The notes: generated by a model not told the origin, from the sequence alone. DNA of 64,000 nucleotides from Hymenobacter siberiensis (GCF_018967845.1 NZ_JAHLZZ010000001.1:1364001-1428000); one strand, 5' to 3'; shown: positions 1 to 9,625, numbered from the stretch's first letter. Numbers and translations: made by a program.

Positions 1-2272
1 TGATAGAGTTCAAATCCGAGCCGCGCAGGTTGGCCACCAGGTTGCCCTGCACGCGCAGGTCGCCGCCGGTATAAAAGCCCAGCGCCGTAAGGTTAGCCCC
101 GCGCAGGTTTAGCTTCGTGACTTCGTAGGTGGGGTTTTTGGCGTCGCGCAGGTTCACCACGGCCGTCAGGTCGAGGTCGAGGTTGGGGTCGTCCTTGCTG
201 CTGGCGTTGATGACGTAGCGGTTGCGGTCGAGGTCCACCGTGGCTTTCACGCCCTTGTAGGTGTAGCCGTTGTAGCGGGCGCTCTGCACGTTGGCATTCA
301 CCTGGCCCACCAGCGTGCCGGGGTCTTTCAGGTTGCCGGTGGCGTTGATGCGGCCCGTGGCCGTGACGCGCCCGATGGTGGGGTCCTTCAGCAGCTTGCC
401 GAAATCGAAGGCCTTCACCGCGAAGGTGCCCACCAGCGGCTGCCGTCCATTGGCCTGCGCCTTGCCCAGGTTGCCCGAAAAGGCCAGGTCGCCGTAGCTG
501 GTGCGGGCCTGCAAGTTGGTGTTGAACTGCAGCGTGGTGGGGTAGCCCTTAAAAGTGCCGTTCACCGCGAACGTGGGCGGAATGCTGATATTGTTCGGGA
601 TGCTGCCCTTCGGCGCAAGGCTCATAATATCGGCTCGCGAGGAGCTGAACTGCTTTAGATTCGCATCAACATAGAATCGCCCGTCCACTTCCGGCAGGCC
701 GGTGATGTGGATGCGGGGCGCTTTCACAATGGTGTTGCGCAGGCCCACAAACTCGAAGTTGCGGATGGTCATGTCGCCCACGCGGCCGGCAATCAGCCCG
801 TTCACCAGCACGCTCTGGTTGGGGCCGGTGTTGAAAGGCGGCGTGCCGGCCAGCTGCGGGGCCAGGTACAGAATGTCGCGGAAGCCGATACGCACGTCGC
901 GCAGGTCGCCTTCAATCTTCAGGTTCGCCAGCTGCTTGGTATCGCTCAGAGCTGCCAGGTTTTTGTAGCCAATGGCCAGCTTGCGCCGGATGCGGGTGTG
1001 CGGCGTAATCAAATCGAGGCTATCGAGGCGGATTTGCACCGAGTCGTACACCACATTCGCTCGCCACGACGTGATTTCAAAACCGCTCTGCTCCTTGCCG
1101 GCCAGGTTGTCGACCTTGGCGGTGGTGCGGTTTTCGGTGTAGTTCAGGTCGTGGGTGTTCAGCACCAGGTCGCTGAAGGCAAGGTGGTTGTAGTCCAGCG
1201 CCGGCAGGCGGGTCTTCTGTTTGGGCTCGTTGAAGTTGTCGAATTTCACGTCGAGCCCGCTGATGTCAGACTCGTTCAGCGTCACCTTCCAGGCCAGGCG
1301 CTGGCCGGTGGCGGCCTTGTTCTGGTCGGCAGCCTCATCAAGCTTGCGCACCACCTCGGCGGGGTTCACCACGCGCTCTTCCACCGCAATGTCCTTGTTC
1401 TGGGCGTAGGCAAAAGTGGTGTTTTTGAGCGTGAGCTTATCCAGCGCCACCAGCTCTTTCTGCAGGTCGATATTCTTAGCCGTGATGTCGGCCAGGCCGA
1501 TGGTGGTGCTGATATACTGGCCCGAGGGCGCGTTTTTATACACAAACCCCACGCTGTCGAGCGTGGCCTGGTTGATGCCGAACTGTACCTCAATGGGCGT
1601 AGATGGGGCGGGGTTATCCACCTGCGGGGCCGTTTTGGTCTGCACGATGCTGATGGCCGAGCGGTGTAGCGCGGCTTTACCCACCTTGTAGATGGACTTA
1701 TCCACATCTACCTCGTCCATGTTGGCCGCAAACTCGCCGATGCGGGCCCGAATGTCGGAGCCTGTCACCTGGTCGAGCTGCGTGAAGTAGATATTCGTGA
1801 GCCGCGCCTTGCCGATGTTGTACTTCAGGGTCGATGCCGTGGTATCGACCGGGGCATTCGGGTCCACGAAGGCATCGATGATGAAGTCGTAGTTGTTCAC
1901 CGAGTCGGGTTCGGTGCGCGTGAGGCGCACGCGGCCGTCGTTTAGCTCAACATTGGAAATATTTATCTGGCTGTGCAGCAATGCCCAGATATCAATGTCG
2001 ACGCCGAGGTGGCCCACCGATAAAAGCGTGTCGCGCTGCTGGTCGGCCAGGTACACACCGTCGAGGTTGATGGCGTGGCGAAAATCAGTCCGGAATTTCC
2101 CGATTCTGACCTCCGTCTTGAGCTTGCCGCGCAGGTAGCTTTCGGCGCGGCTGGCCACAAAGTCCTGGCCCGATGGGAATTGTAAGAACACCACCACCCC
2201 GATAACGAGGAGTAGCACCAGAGCTATTAACCCTAGAATTCCGTAGAGGGCACGACGCAGAAAAGTGGACAA
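1..2272 (-). CDS. TamB/AsmA-like envelope protein, N-terminal part (partial at left edge)
   Basis: About 757 residues are visible; the gene continues beyond the left edge. Translation begins STFLRRALYGILGLIALVLL, a single N-terminal membrane anchor, followed by a long beta-rich body without further membrane segments (for example EVRIGKFRTDFRHAINLDGV, then many short strand-like repeats). This is the layout of Bacteroidota TamB/DUF490 and AsmA-type proteins, which span the periplasm and are linked to outer-membrane biogenesis or lipid transfer. No ATG is available: an in-frame TAA lies five codons upstream of a TTG at 2272-2270, so TTG is the most likely start. Divergent from malQ. The diagnostic C-terminal TamB domain lies outside the window, so AsmA-like is an alternative. 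Confidence 0.8.
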   Translation of the reverse strand, partial: MSTFLRRALYGILGLIALVLLLVIGVVVFLQFPSGQDFVASRAESYLRGKLKTEVRIGKFRTDFRHAINLDGVYLADQQRDTLLSVGHLGVDIDIWALLHSQINISNVELNDGRVRLTRTEPDSVNNYDFIIDAFVDPNAPVDTTASTLKYNIGKARLTNIYFTQLDQVTGSDIRARIGEFAANMDEVDVDKSIYKVGKAALHRSAISIVQTKTAPQVDNPAPSTPIEVQFGINQATLDSVGFVYKNAPSGQYISTTIGLADITAKNIDLQKELVALDKLTLKNTTFAYAQNKDIAVEERVVNPAEVVRKLDEAADQNKAATGQRLAWKVTLNESDISGLDVKFDNFNEPKQKTRLPALDYNHLAFSDLVLNTHDLNYTENRTTAKVDNLAGKEQSGFEITSWRANVVYDSVQIRLDSLDLITPHTRIRRKLAIGYKNLAALSDTKQLANLKIEGDLRDVRIGFRDILYLAPQLAGTPPFNTGPNQSVLVNGLIAGRVGDMTIRNFEFVGLRNTIVKAPRIHITGLPEVDGRFYVDANLKQFSSSRADIMSLAPKGSIPNNISIPPTFAVNGTFKGYPTTLQFNTNLQARTSYGDLAFSGNLGKAQANGRQPLVGTFAVKAFDFGKLLKDPTIGRVTATGRINATGNLKDPGTLVGQVNANVQSARYNGYTYKGVKATVDLDRNRYVINASSKDDPNLDLDLTAVVNLRDAKNPTYEVTKLNLRGANLTALGFYTGGDLRVQGNLVANLRGSDLNSI

Positions 2273-2513
2273 AGCAGGAGGTAATTAGCGGCAACACAAA
2301 GCAGAGGCATCTTCCAAACGCAAAACCAACTGCTGGGGTTGGCTGGCGCCGCGCCGCCCTGCCGGCCGAACGCGACCCGGCTCAGCTGCGTGAGCCCTGG
2401 CCCGTTTGGCTGTCCGTGCGCAACCGTTTGAGCATAATTACTCCCGCGCTGCTTCGTAAATCCTCTCTTGGTAAGTCCCTATCTTGCATCTCCCAAACCC
2501 CACCGCGTGCCCC

Positions 2514-5330
2514 ATGATACTACGTTTTTCCCTTCCCTACCGCACCGTATTCGGCCAGCATCTGGCCGTGTGCGGCTCCCATCCCGACCTCGGCAACTGG
2601 CAGCCCGCCGCCGCTGCCGACATGCACTACGACGAAGCCAGCACCTGCTGGAGCATTGAGTTGACCGTGCCCGACGCCGCCGGCGAGCTTACCTATAAGT
2701 ATGTGCTGCGCGACGCCAACACCAGTGGCGAGCACTGGGAGGCCGGCCCCAACCGCGCCATCGCCTACGATGCCGCCCGCACGCCTCGCCTGCACCTGGC
2801 CGACTACTGGCGCGCCCCCGGCCAGCCCGAAAACGAGCTGCTGACCGCCGCCTTCACCAAAGTTCTGTTCCGCCGCCCTACCGGGTACGACCCGGCCAAA
2901 GCCCCCGCCGAAACCCCGGCCGCCAAAGCCAAAAAAGCGCCCGCCGCCAAAACCAAGACTGCCAAAGCTGCTGCCGAAACAGTTGTAGCCGGGCCAGGCA
3001 CCACGTATCCCGCCGCTGGCCAAACCACCTTCCGCCTCTTGGCCCCGCGCGTAGCGCCGCAGCACGGCCTCTGCATCCTCGGCTCCGACCCCGCCCTGGG
3101 GGCCTGGGACAACACCAAAGCCCTCGTGCTCGCTGATGCCGACTACCCCACCTGGAGCGGCACCGTGACGCTGCAAAATCCCGGCGAGGACTGCCACTAT
3201 AAATACGCCATGTGGGACGCCGCCGCTGGCCACGCCCTCGACATGGAAGGCGGCGAAAACCGCGTGGTGCCCGCCACGCAGGACTACATCGTAGCCCGCG
3301 TCTTCAACGACGAGGCGTATCAGTACGCCACCACCTGGCGCGGGGCCGGCGTGGCCCTGCCCGTGTTTGCCATGCGTAGCGCCGCCGGCCTCGGGGTAGG
3401 GGAGTTCTCCGACTTGACGCTGCTCACCGATTGGGCCGTGCAAACCGGTCTCAAACTGGTGCAGATTCTGCCCATCAACGACACCACGGCTACGCATACC
3501 TGGGTCGATTCGTACCCCTACGCGGCCATCTCGGTGTTTGCGCTGCACCCGCAGTTTATTCACCTCGAAGGCATTGCCGCCCTCAAAGACAAGAAAGCCG
3601 CTAAGGAGCTGGCCACGCTCAAAGTCGAATTCAACGCCAAGGATTTCGTAGACTACGAGCCGGTGATGAATGCCAAGTGGAAGTTCCTCAAGCTGCTGTA
3701 CAAGCAGGAGAAAGCCGCCTTCCTGTCCGATGCTGAGTACCGCGAGTTCTACGCCAGTCAGACCGACTGGCTGGTGCCCTACGCGGCCTTCTCGGCCCTG
3801 CGCGACCGGTACCACACCGCCGATTTCCAGGAGTGGCCCGCGCAGTTCCGCACCCCGCAAAACCTGGCCGAGCTCACCGCCGAAACCGCGCCGGACTACG
3901 ACGATTACGGCCTGTTCTTCTTCACCCAGTACCACCTCGACAAGCAGCTGCGCGCCGCCGTGGCCTACGCCCGCTCCCGTGGCGTGGTGCTGAAAGGCGA
4001 CCTGCCCATCGGCATCTACCGCCACTCCGTTGACGCCTGGACCCAGCCCGAGCTCTACCACATGGACAGCCAGGCCGGTGCCCCGCCCGATGATTTCTCC
4101 ACCACCGGCCAGAATTGGCGCTTCCCCACCTACAACTGGCAGCGCATGGCCGAAGACGGCTACCTGTGGTGGAAGCAGCGCATGGGCCACCTCGCCCGCT
4201 ACTTCGACACGCTGCGCATCGACCACATCCTGGGCTTCTTCCGCATCTGGGAAATGCCCATTGAGTCGGTGGAAGGCCTGCTGGGCCACTTCGCGCCCGC
4301 CCTGCCGCTGCACCGCCACGAGATTGAGCGCCGCCTGGGCTGGTTCGATTACTCGCGCCTCTGCGAGCCCTACATCCGCTGGCACATGCTCCAGGATATC
4401 TTCCAGGGCGAGGCCCAGGCCGTGTTCGACGAGTACCTTAACGATGCCAGCTTCGGCCGCATTCACCTCAAGGAAGCCGTAAGCGACCAGCGCAAAATAG
4501 AAGCCTACATCGCCCAGAAAGTATCCGCCCAGCCCGAGCACGCCGAGTATTTTGCCTGGCTGCAAAAAGGCCTGTTTGCTTTGGTGAACGAAGTATTGTT
4601 CGTACCCGCCGGCGACGACTTCTACCACCCGCGCATTACCCTGAACAAGAGCTACTCGTTCCGTGAGCTGGACGCCGACCAGGACCGCCGCCGCCTCTAC
4701 GACGACATTTACGTGGACTTCTTCTTCCGCCGCCACGAGGAATTCTGGCGGCAGCAGGGCCTCGTGAAGCTGCCGCCCGTGCGCTACGCCACCGACATGC
4801 TCATCTGCGGCGAAGACCTGGGCATGGTGCCCGCCTCGGTGCCCGGCGTGATGAAGGAGCTCGGCATCCTGGGCCTCAACGTGCAGCGCATGCCCTCGAA
4901 TCCCGAAACCGAGTTCAGCCACCCCAACGATGCCGCCTACCTGAGCGTGGTCACGCCCAGCAGCCACGACACCAGTACCATCCGCGGCTGGTGGGAAGAA
5001 GACCGGGTGCGCACCCAGCGTTTCTTCGAAACCATCCTTGGCCACTGGCGCGAGGTGGCCCCGTTCTACTGCGAGCCCTGGGTGGCCCGCGAAATCCTGG
5101 TGCAGCACCTGCACTCGCCGGCCATGTGGGCCATCTTCCCGCTCCAGGACCTACTGGCCATGGACAGCCACTTGCGCCGCGCCAACCCGCACGAGGAGCA
5201 AATCAACGTGCCCAGCAACCCCAACCACTTCTGGAAATACCGCCTGCACTTCCCGCTGGAGGAGCTGGTGGACGCCGTCGGCTTCAACGAGCCGCTGCGG
5301 GCGCTGGTGGCCGCCAGCGGCCGGGGGTAA
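2514..5330 (+). CDS. malQ: 4-alpha-glucanotransferase (GH77) with two N-terminal starch-binding domains
   Basis: Transfers alpha-1,4-glucan segments between maltodextrins (amylomaltase, glycogen/maltose metabolism, cytoplasmic). The 938-residue protein has two CBM20-like modules (about residues 1-110 and 165-280, each with a GxxxxLGxW-type signature such as HPDLGNWQ and DPALGAWD) separated by an Ala/Lys/Pro-rich linker. The GH77 catalytic barrel follows, with LRIDHILGFFRIW, GEDLGMVPASVPGVM and the SSHDTSTIRGWW motif near the end. CBM20-GH77 architecture is typical of plant DPE2 and Bacteroidota enzymes. The frame is open to a TTG at 2484, but the ATG at 2514 directly precedes the CBM20 sequence and is chosen. 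A strong hairpin follows the stop. Confidence 0.95.
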   Translation: MILRFSLPYRTVFGQHLAVCGSHPDLGNWQPAAAADMHYDEASTCWSIELTVPDAAGELTYKYVLRDANTSGEHWEAGPNRAIAYDAARTPRLHLADYWRAPGQPENELLTAAFTKVLFRRPTGYDPAKAPAETPAAKAKKAPAAKTKTAKAAAETVVAGPGTTYPAAGQTTFRLLAPRVAPQHGLCILGSDPALGAWDNTKALVLADADYPTWSGTVTLQNPGEDCHYKYAMWDAAAGHALDMEGGENRVVPATQDYIVARVFNDEAYQYATTWRGAGVALPVFAMRSAAGLGVGEFSDLTLLTDWAVQTGLKLVQILPINDTTATHTWVDSYPYAAISVFALHPQFIHLEGIAALKDKKAAKELATLKVEFNAKDFVDYEPVMNAKWKFLKLLYKQEKAAFLSDAEYREFYASQTDWLVPYAAFSALRDRYHTADFQEWPAQFRTPQNLAELTAETAPDYDDYGLFFFTQYHLDKQLRAAVAYARSRGVVLKGDLPIGIYRHSVDAWTQPELYHMDSQAGAPPDDFSTTGQNWRFPTYNWQRMAEDGYLWWKQRMGHLARYFDTLRIDHILGFFRIWEMPIESVEGLLGHFAPALPLHRHEIERRLGWFDYSRLCEPYIRWHMLQDIFQGEAQAVFDEYLNDASFGRIHLKEAVSDQRKIEAYIAQKVSAQPEHAEYFAWLQKGLFALVNEVLFVPAGDDFYHPRITLNKSYSFRELDADQDRRRLYDDIYVDFFFRRHEEFWRQQGLVKLPPVRYATDMLICGEDLGMVPASVPGVMKELGILGLNVQRMPSNPETEFSHPNDAAYLSVVTPSSHDTSTIRGWWEEDRVRTQRFFETILGHWREVAPFYCEPWVAREILVQHLHSPAMWAIFPLQDLLAMDSHLRRANPHEEQINVPSNPNHFWKYRLHFPLEELVDAVGFNEPLRALVAASGRG

Positions 5331-5369
5331 CTTCAGGCGGATGCTAGCGGTTGCGCCAGACCAGTGTGC

Positions 5370-5404
5370 AGCAAGGCCCCTTTAGTTAGTAAAGGGGCCT
5401 TGCT
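5370..5404. terminator. Strong hairpin terminator after malQ
   Basis: Perfect 15-bp stem (AGCAAGGCCCCTTTA with its complement) around a 5-nt loop, 40 nt after the malQ stop. Both arms carry A/T-rich inner ends, so it could work in either direction. Confidence 0.75.
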
Positions 5405-5439
5405 GCGTTTTGCTCGGTTGAGTTGGAGGCAAAGAAGCT

Positions 5440-5516
5440 GTTTAGAAAGTCCCCGAACGGTCATGCAGCGCGCAGCGAAGCATGACCGTTTGAGTACCTT
5501 TTGTGACTTTCTAAAC
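5440..5516. repeat. Dispersed nested palindrome, class V (copy 1)
   Basis: Outer arms GTTTAGAAAGTC / GACTTTCTAAAC enclose inner arms CGGTCATGC / GCATGACCG. A copy differing at only two of about 77 positions lies at 62563-62638, 57 kb away. Lies between convergent malQ and the sigma gene. Confidence 0.8.
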
Positions 5517-5563
5517 AACTCCGTTATATCGTTGCGAAGGATGATAGATGCCTTGCTGTCTGT

Positions 5564-6118
5564 TTACCTCGCCATGTGGGCCAGTACTACCAGGGCGGCA
5601 CGGGCGCGGGTTTTCACCGTGGCCAGGGGAATACCGAGCTGCTCGGCGGCTTCAACCTGCGTGCAGCCGCCGAAGTAGAGCAGGTCAATTACCTCGCGCT
5701 GTTTGGGCTTGAGCTTGAGGGTGAGCTCGCGCAGACCGATATGCTCGGGGTTGAAGGAAGGGGGCGCCTGGGCGCGTTGCGCTCCGCCTACTTCCAGCGA
5801 CTTGGTGCCGCTGTTGAAACGGTGCCGGGGGCTGCGCATGGCGTCGATGGCCTGGTTGCAGCACACCCGAACCATCCAGGTAAACAGGCGGCCCCGCGCG
5901 GCATCGTAGCGGTCGATGCTCAGCCAGACCTTGAGCAAGCCTTCCTGTAGCACATCCTGAGCCAGGGATTCATCGCGCACCAGACGCACGATAACTGCCA
6001 GCAGATTGCGGGAATACCGGTCGTGTAGCTCGCGCAGGGCTTGCTCGTCGCGCCCTATCAGGCGCTGCACGAGCAGCTCTTCGTCCGTTGCGGGCAGCAA
6101 CGTCGGAGTTGTGTTCAT
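5564..6118 (-). CDS. ECF-type RNA polymerase sigma factor
   Basis: 184 residues. Region 2 is visible at about 15-85 (LIGRDEQALRELHDRYSRNL, then DVLQEGLLKVW and RGRLFTWMVRV). Region 4 is at about 120-180 (KPKQREVIDLLYFGGCTQVE and the recognition helix GIPLATVKTRARAAL). The ORF is open further upstream, but the ATG at 6118 (MNTTPTLLPATDEELL) fits the family start. Such sigma factors direct RNA polymerase to a small regulon, normally under an anti-sigma partner. No anti-sigma or zf-HC2 gene is adjacent: downstream come only a palindrome and convergent malQ, so the partner, if any, is elsewhere. Target promoters are unknown. Confidence 0.93.
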   Translation of the reverse strand: MNTTPTLLPATDEELLVQRLIGRDEQALRELHDRYSRNLLAVIVRLVRDESLAQDVLQEGLLKVWLSIDRYDAARGRLFTWMVRVCCNQAIDAMRSPRHRFNSGTKSLEVGGAQRAQAPPSFNPEHIGLRELTLKLKPKQREVIDLLYFGGCTQVEAAEQLGIPLATVKTRARAALVVLAHMAR

Positions 6119-6552
6119 ACAGGGGAAGGATGAAGGAGCCTGGCTGGTCGCCCACAATCAATCATGGGCCGGGTCAAACGCCTGAGGGTTAGGATAAGCG
6201 GAAATAAATAGTAGCTTGTACGGGAATAAGTGGCGGGGTGAGGGGTGAGAAGAAGGTAATTATCGAATAGTCAATTGGTAATTGAACCAGAACCCACGGT
6301 ACTTTCCCAAAGCCGGATTGTGCTGGCGTGGCAGTAGCGTGAGCGGCAGCCCCCAATCACGCCTTCTAATATAAGTTAATTCAATTATTAATATAGATTA
6401 AGCCTGGAACGCTATTGCATCGGGAACAAAGTAAAAAAAGCATTGCCGGGTTTTGGCAAGCAGTTCTGCGTAAGCGCCTTGCTATTGTTGCGTTCGCATT
6501 TTCAACTGCTGCTAGCGTACTGCCGTACAGCTTTGCATACTGCTTCATCTTT
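6119..6552. other. 434-bp divergent intergenic region
   Basis: Separates the sigma factor and the alpha/beta hydrolase. It is clearly richer in A/T than its flanks, with an A/T tract at about 6364-6402. The hydrolase frame stays open from 6415, but that part reads like non-coding sequence. No exact TAnnTTTG promoter element, RNA gene or repeat was found in it. Confidence 0.6.
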
Positions 6553-7260
6553 ATGACTCCTACGCTCATTGCCCTTCACTATTGGGCCGGCTCCGGCCGC
6601 GAATACGACGTGCTGCGCCCGCTCCTGCCCGGTGCCAACCTGCTGGCCCCGGACCTGCCTGGCTTTGGCGCGCAGCCGGTGCCACCGGGCTTCGACTACT
6701 CGGTGCAGGCCTATGCCGATTGGATAGCCGCCTATATTCAACAGCAGCAGGTAACGGATTTTACCCTCATCGGGCACAGCATGAGCGGCAAAATGGCCCT
6801 GGCCCTGGCTGCCCGGCAGCCGGAAGGCCTGCGCCAGCTGGTGCTGCTCTCGCCCTCGCCACCGGCGGGCGAGCCCATGTCCGAAACGGCCAGGGCCGCT
6901 GCGCTGGCCGCCTACGGCAAACCGAATGAAGCGGAAAAAACCTTCCGCGAAATCACCCGTCAGCCCCTGTCGGCGCTTGTGCGCGACCGCGTAATTGCCG
7001 ATAACCTGCGCAGTACCGAAACCGCCTGGGCCACCTGGCTGCTAAAAGGTGCCCGCGAGGACATCAGCTCCCTGATGCCGCAGCTGCGTGTGCCCTGCCA
7101 TTTGCTGGTGGGTGCCGGCGATACGTCCATCACGCCAGCCACGCAGCAGCGCCTCACGCTGCCGCTGCTGCCGACCGGCACTTCGTTCGAAGTGGTGCCG
7201 GCTGCCGGCCACCTGCTGCCGTTGGAGGCCGCCGCCGAAGTGCGCCAGGTGCTGGGCTGA
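6553..7260 (+). CDS. Alpha/beta-fold hydrolase
   Basis: 235 residues from the ATG at 6553 (MTPTLIALHYWAGSGREYD). Typical fold landmarks: substrate-cap entry DLPGFGAQ near residue 35, nucleophile elbow GHSMSGK (Ser about residue 78), and the C-terminal catalytic His in AAGHLLPLE. No signal peptide, so cytoplasmic. Substrate cannot be told from sequence; ester or C-C hydrolase activity is typical of the family. The frame is open back to 6415 but the upstream part is A/T-rich and lacks the conserved start. The last codons and stop are part of a perfect 32-nt palindrome shared with the intergenic gap. Confidence 0.85.
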   Translation: MTPTLIALHYWAGSGREYDVLRPLLPGANLLAPDLPGFGAQPVPPGFDYSVQAYADWIAAYIQQQQVTDFTLIGHSMSGKMALALAARQPEGLRQLVLLSPSPPAGEPMSETARAAALAAYGKPNEAEKTFREITRQPLSALVRDRVIADNLRSTETAWATWLLKGAREDISSLMPQLRVPCHLLVGAGDTSITPATQQRLTLPLLPTGTSFEVVPAAGHLLPLEAAAEVRQVLG

Positions 7261-7280
7261 ACAGCTGTTCAGCCCAGCAC
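7249..7280. repeat. Perfect 32-nt palindrome across a stop codon
   Basis: GTGCTGGGCTGAACAG and its exact reverse complement with no loop, covering the last codons and TGA of the hydrolase and the gap to the convergent patatin gene. A perfect stem without a loop or T-tract could be a bidirectional terminator or a protein-binding site. Confidence 0.75.
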
Positions 7281-7300
7281 TTCAGGCCAAACCCGGCCGC

Positions 7301-9610
7301 CTATTCCAGCGCCCGGCTGCGGAATAGCAGGAAGCCAAGGTGCCCGTAGATGCCAAACCGCTCGGCCGGGTCGTCGTAGAAGCGGGCGTGCACGGCCAGC
7401 GGCCCTACTGGCGTCTGGAAAATGAGGCCCGTGCTGGCCGTGATGCGGGGGCGGTCGAAGCCCGACTTGCGCACGGCCACCTGCTGCTCGCCCTGCACCA
7501 GCGGCTGGGCATTGAGGTGCACGTACACTTCGGTGCGCCATTCCAGCTTTTTGAGGAAGGGCTGGGTGTAGCGCAGGCCCGCCGCCGCGTAGCGCGCCGA
7601 GCGGTACGTGTCCAGAAACAGGGTGCGCGAGTCGGTCAGTGGCGCAAACACCGGCGCCATGGTTTGCGACGAGCGGTAGTTGGTGAACGTGGGCTGGTTG
7701 CTGGCCATCAGCTCGCCAAAATAACCCCAGGCGTGGCGGTCGCCCTTCAGGGCGAAGAAGCGCTCTACGGTGGCCCGAAACTGGAGCCACTCGCGGTGTT
7801 GCGAGCTGCTGGGCTGCTGGGCCGTGGAGCCCGGCGTGTAGGTAGCCGCCCCCGTTACGCCGCGCAGTATGTACACGTAGCGGTGGCCGCTGGTCGAGTA
7901 CTGCTTGCGGTTGAGGGTGTTGCGGGCCAGGCGCAGGGCCCCGGTCACGCCCCGGAACACGGTGGCGTCGAGCACGTCGGTGGTGTTGATTTCCTTGGAG
8001 TTGGTGTATTCATCCTTGGTCACGAAGGTGGCCAGGTCCACCAGCAGCCGGCTGCGGTAGGTGGGGCTGATGCCGAACTGCCCGCCCAGCTTGGTGTCCT
8101 GCTGCCGTACCTGGGTGTTGAGCACGTTGCGGCCCAGCACGCCGCCCGTGTTCTGAAAATCCCACTGGTTATACGTCACCTCGGGCTCGAAGAAAAACGG
8201 TAGCCGGGCCGGCACGTTGATGCGAAACGAGCCGTGCGCACCGGTGTAGAAGCGGCCCAGGCTCACATCGGCCGAAGTGGTGTAGAGCAGGCTGCGCAGG
8301 TAGCGATATTCCACGCCGAGGAAAATATTGTCGATGGGCCGGTTGCTGAGCACGAAGCCGATTTCGGTGCTCACGTTGTTGTTGCGCTGCGCATCGACGC
8401 TGAAAATGTAGCCCTTGCGCGCCGCGTCGTAGCGAATGCGCGGGTAAATATTCTTGAAAAAATCATCCGACGCCAGCCGGTAATAGCCCTCCTCAATGTC
8501 GTCGAGCGAATACTCCCGGCCCGAATGCGGGAAAAAGCGCGCCGCGTACTCGTTCTGGTCGGGGCGCAGGCCGTTCACCTTCACCTCAATAAAGCGCGGC
8601 TTGGGGGCCAGGCCCTGAAATGCCAGCCGCCGCTTTTGCAGCGTCACCGAGTCGATACGGCGCGGGATGCGCTGCTTAATCAGGGCCATCTCGCGCAGCG
8701 CGGCGGTGTCGCCTTCGGCAATAAAGTCTTTTACACGGTCGAAATCGCCCACGCCCAGGCCATCGAGGTTGGGCTGAATGTATATACCGTTTTTGCCCAC
8801 GCTGCTCGTGTCGGCCACGCTGGTGCCCAGGAAAGCCACCGTGCTGGCCAGCAGGGCATCATCGTTTTTGGGGTATTTCTTGAAGGCCACATCGCCCACG
8901 TTCACCCCGATGATGATGTCCGGGGCGAAGGTTTTCTTCATCGTGTTGGTGGGGAAGTTATCGTACACCGCGCCGTCGTAGTAGTACTTGCCGTCGAGGT
9001 TGCGGATGGGTCGGAACGCCAGCGGAAACGACATCGAGTTGCGGATGGCATCGGACAGCGACCCGCTTTTCTGCTCCACCAACTGCCGCGTAAACACCTC
9101 CGACGCCATGCAGCGAAAGGGCACAAACAGGTTGTTGAAGTTGTAATCCGCGCTGGCTCCGGCCGGGGCCAGCAGGCGCGTCAGGGCTAGGTTCAGGTTC
9201 AAATCGTTCACTAGGTTGGTGCTGATGCGGGCCTGGAATGAAGAGTCGATGGCAATGCCCAGGCGCAGGGCCGAGGGCGAAGGCTCGGCCGTGAGGAAAT
9301 TGAACGTTTTGCTTTCCAGTGGCTTGCCTGATGTCCAGCGCTGAAACTCGGGGCTAAGTACAATCTGCTCAATCTCATCGGGTGAGTAGCCGGCCGCGTA
9401 CATGCCGCCAATCACCGCGCCCATGCTCGTACCCACGATGTAGTCGATGGGAATGTGGTTTTTTTCGAGCTGCCGCAGCACGCCCACGTGGGCCAGCCCT
9501 TTGGCCCCGCCGCCGCTGAGGACCAGCCCTACCTTTTGGGCCGAAACGGTGAAAATAGAAAACGCCGCCAGCAAAAAAGCCAGCGGTAAGCGAGTACAGA
9601 AATGACGCAT
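7301..9610 (-). CDS. Patatin-like phospholipase with C-terminal Omp85-type barrel
   Basis: 769 residues with a signal peptide (MRHFCTRLPLAFLLAAFSIF, cleavage near SAQ). The patatin domain (about 28-215) contains the oxyanion loop GGGAKGLAHVGVL, nucleophile GTSMG and the catalytic Asp in DGAVYDNFP. It is followed by a POTRA-like stretch and a C-terminal beta-barrel with alternating aromatic strands ending in FGIYGHLGFLLFRSRALE. This matches PlpD-like outer-membrane phospholipases: the lipase domain is carried with its own barrel (type Vd-like). A -7 element TATTTTTG sits directly in front of the ATG. Alone in its transcription unit; upstream lies a GC-rich palindrome. Confidence 0.93.
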   Translation of the reverse strand: MRHFCTRLPLAFLLAAFSIFTVSAQKVGLVLSGGGAKGLAHVGVLRQLEKNHIPIDYIVGTSMGAVIGGMYAAGYSPDEIEQIVLSPEFQRWTSGKPLESKTFNFLTAEPSPSALRLGIAIDSSFQARISTNLVNDLNLNLALTRLLAPAGASADYNFNNLFVPFRCMASEVFTRQLVEQKSGSLSDAIRNSMSFPLAFRPIRNLDGKYYYDGAVYDNFPTNTMKKTFAPDIIIGVNVGDVAFKKYPKNDDALLASTVAFLGTSVADTSSVGKNGIYIQPNLDGLGVGDFDRVKDFIAEGDTAALREMALIKQRIPRRIDSVTLQKRRLAFQGLAPKPRFIEVKVNGLRPDQNEYAARFFPHSGREYSLDDIEEGYYRLASDDFFKNIYPRIRYDAARKGYIFSVDAQRNNNVSTEIGFVLSNRPIDNIFLGVEYRYLRSLLYTTSADVSLGRFYTGAHGSFRINVPARLPFFFEPEVTYNQWDFQNTGGVLGRNVLNTQVRQQDTKLGGQFGISPTYRSRLLVDLATFVTKDEYTNSKEINTTDVLDATVFRGVTGALRLARNTLNRKQYSTSGHRYVYILRGVTGAATYTPGSTAQQPSSSQHREWLQFRATVERFFALKGDRHAWGYFGELMASNQPTFTNYRSSQTMAPVFAPLTDSRTLFLDTYRSARYAAAGLRYTQPFLKKLEWRTEVYVHLNAQPLVQGEQQVAVRKSGFDRPRITASTGLIFQTPVGPLAVHARFYDDPAERFGIYGHLGFLLFRSRALE

Positions 9611-9617
9611 AAAGAAC

Positions 9618-9625
9618 CAAAAATA
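9618..9625 (-). promoter_or_regulatory. Bacteroidota -7 element (TATTTTTG) for the patatin gene
   Basis: Exact TAnnTTTG on the minus strand, ending 8 nt before the ATG at 9610. With the usual 5-8 nt spacing, transcription would start at or next to the start codon (leaderless mRNA). No clear -33 TTG. Confidence 0.4.

Noticed and set aside
707..1669. Long plus-strand open frame of 320 codons opposite the TamB-like gene
   Set aside because: Antisense shadow of GC-rich coding DNA; low-complexity composition (runs of V, G, A, Q, H) and no family resemblance, while the minus frame codes a coherent protein.
2520..5114. 864-codon minus-strand frame opposite malQ
   Set aside because: Mirror frame of a clear GH77 gene; composition dominated by G, V, H, A without motifs.
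6415..6552. Upstream extension of the alpha/beta hydrolase
   Set aside because: A/T-rich, not conserved in character, and the protein starts with a standard hydrolase N-terminus at 6553.
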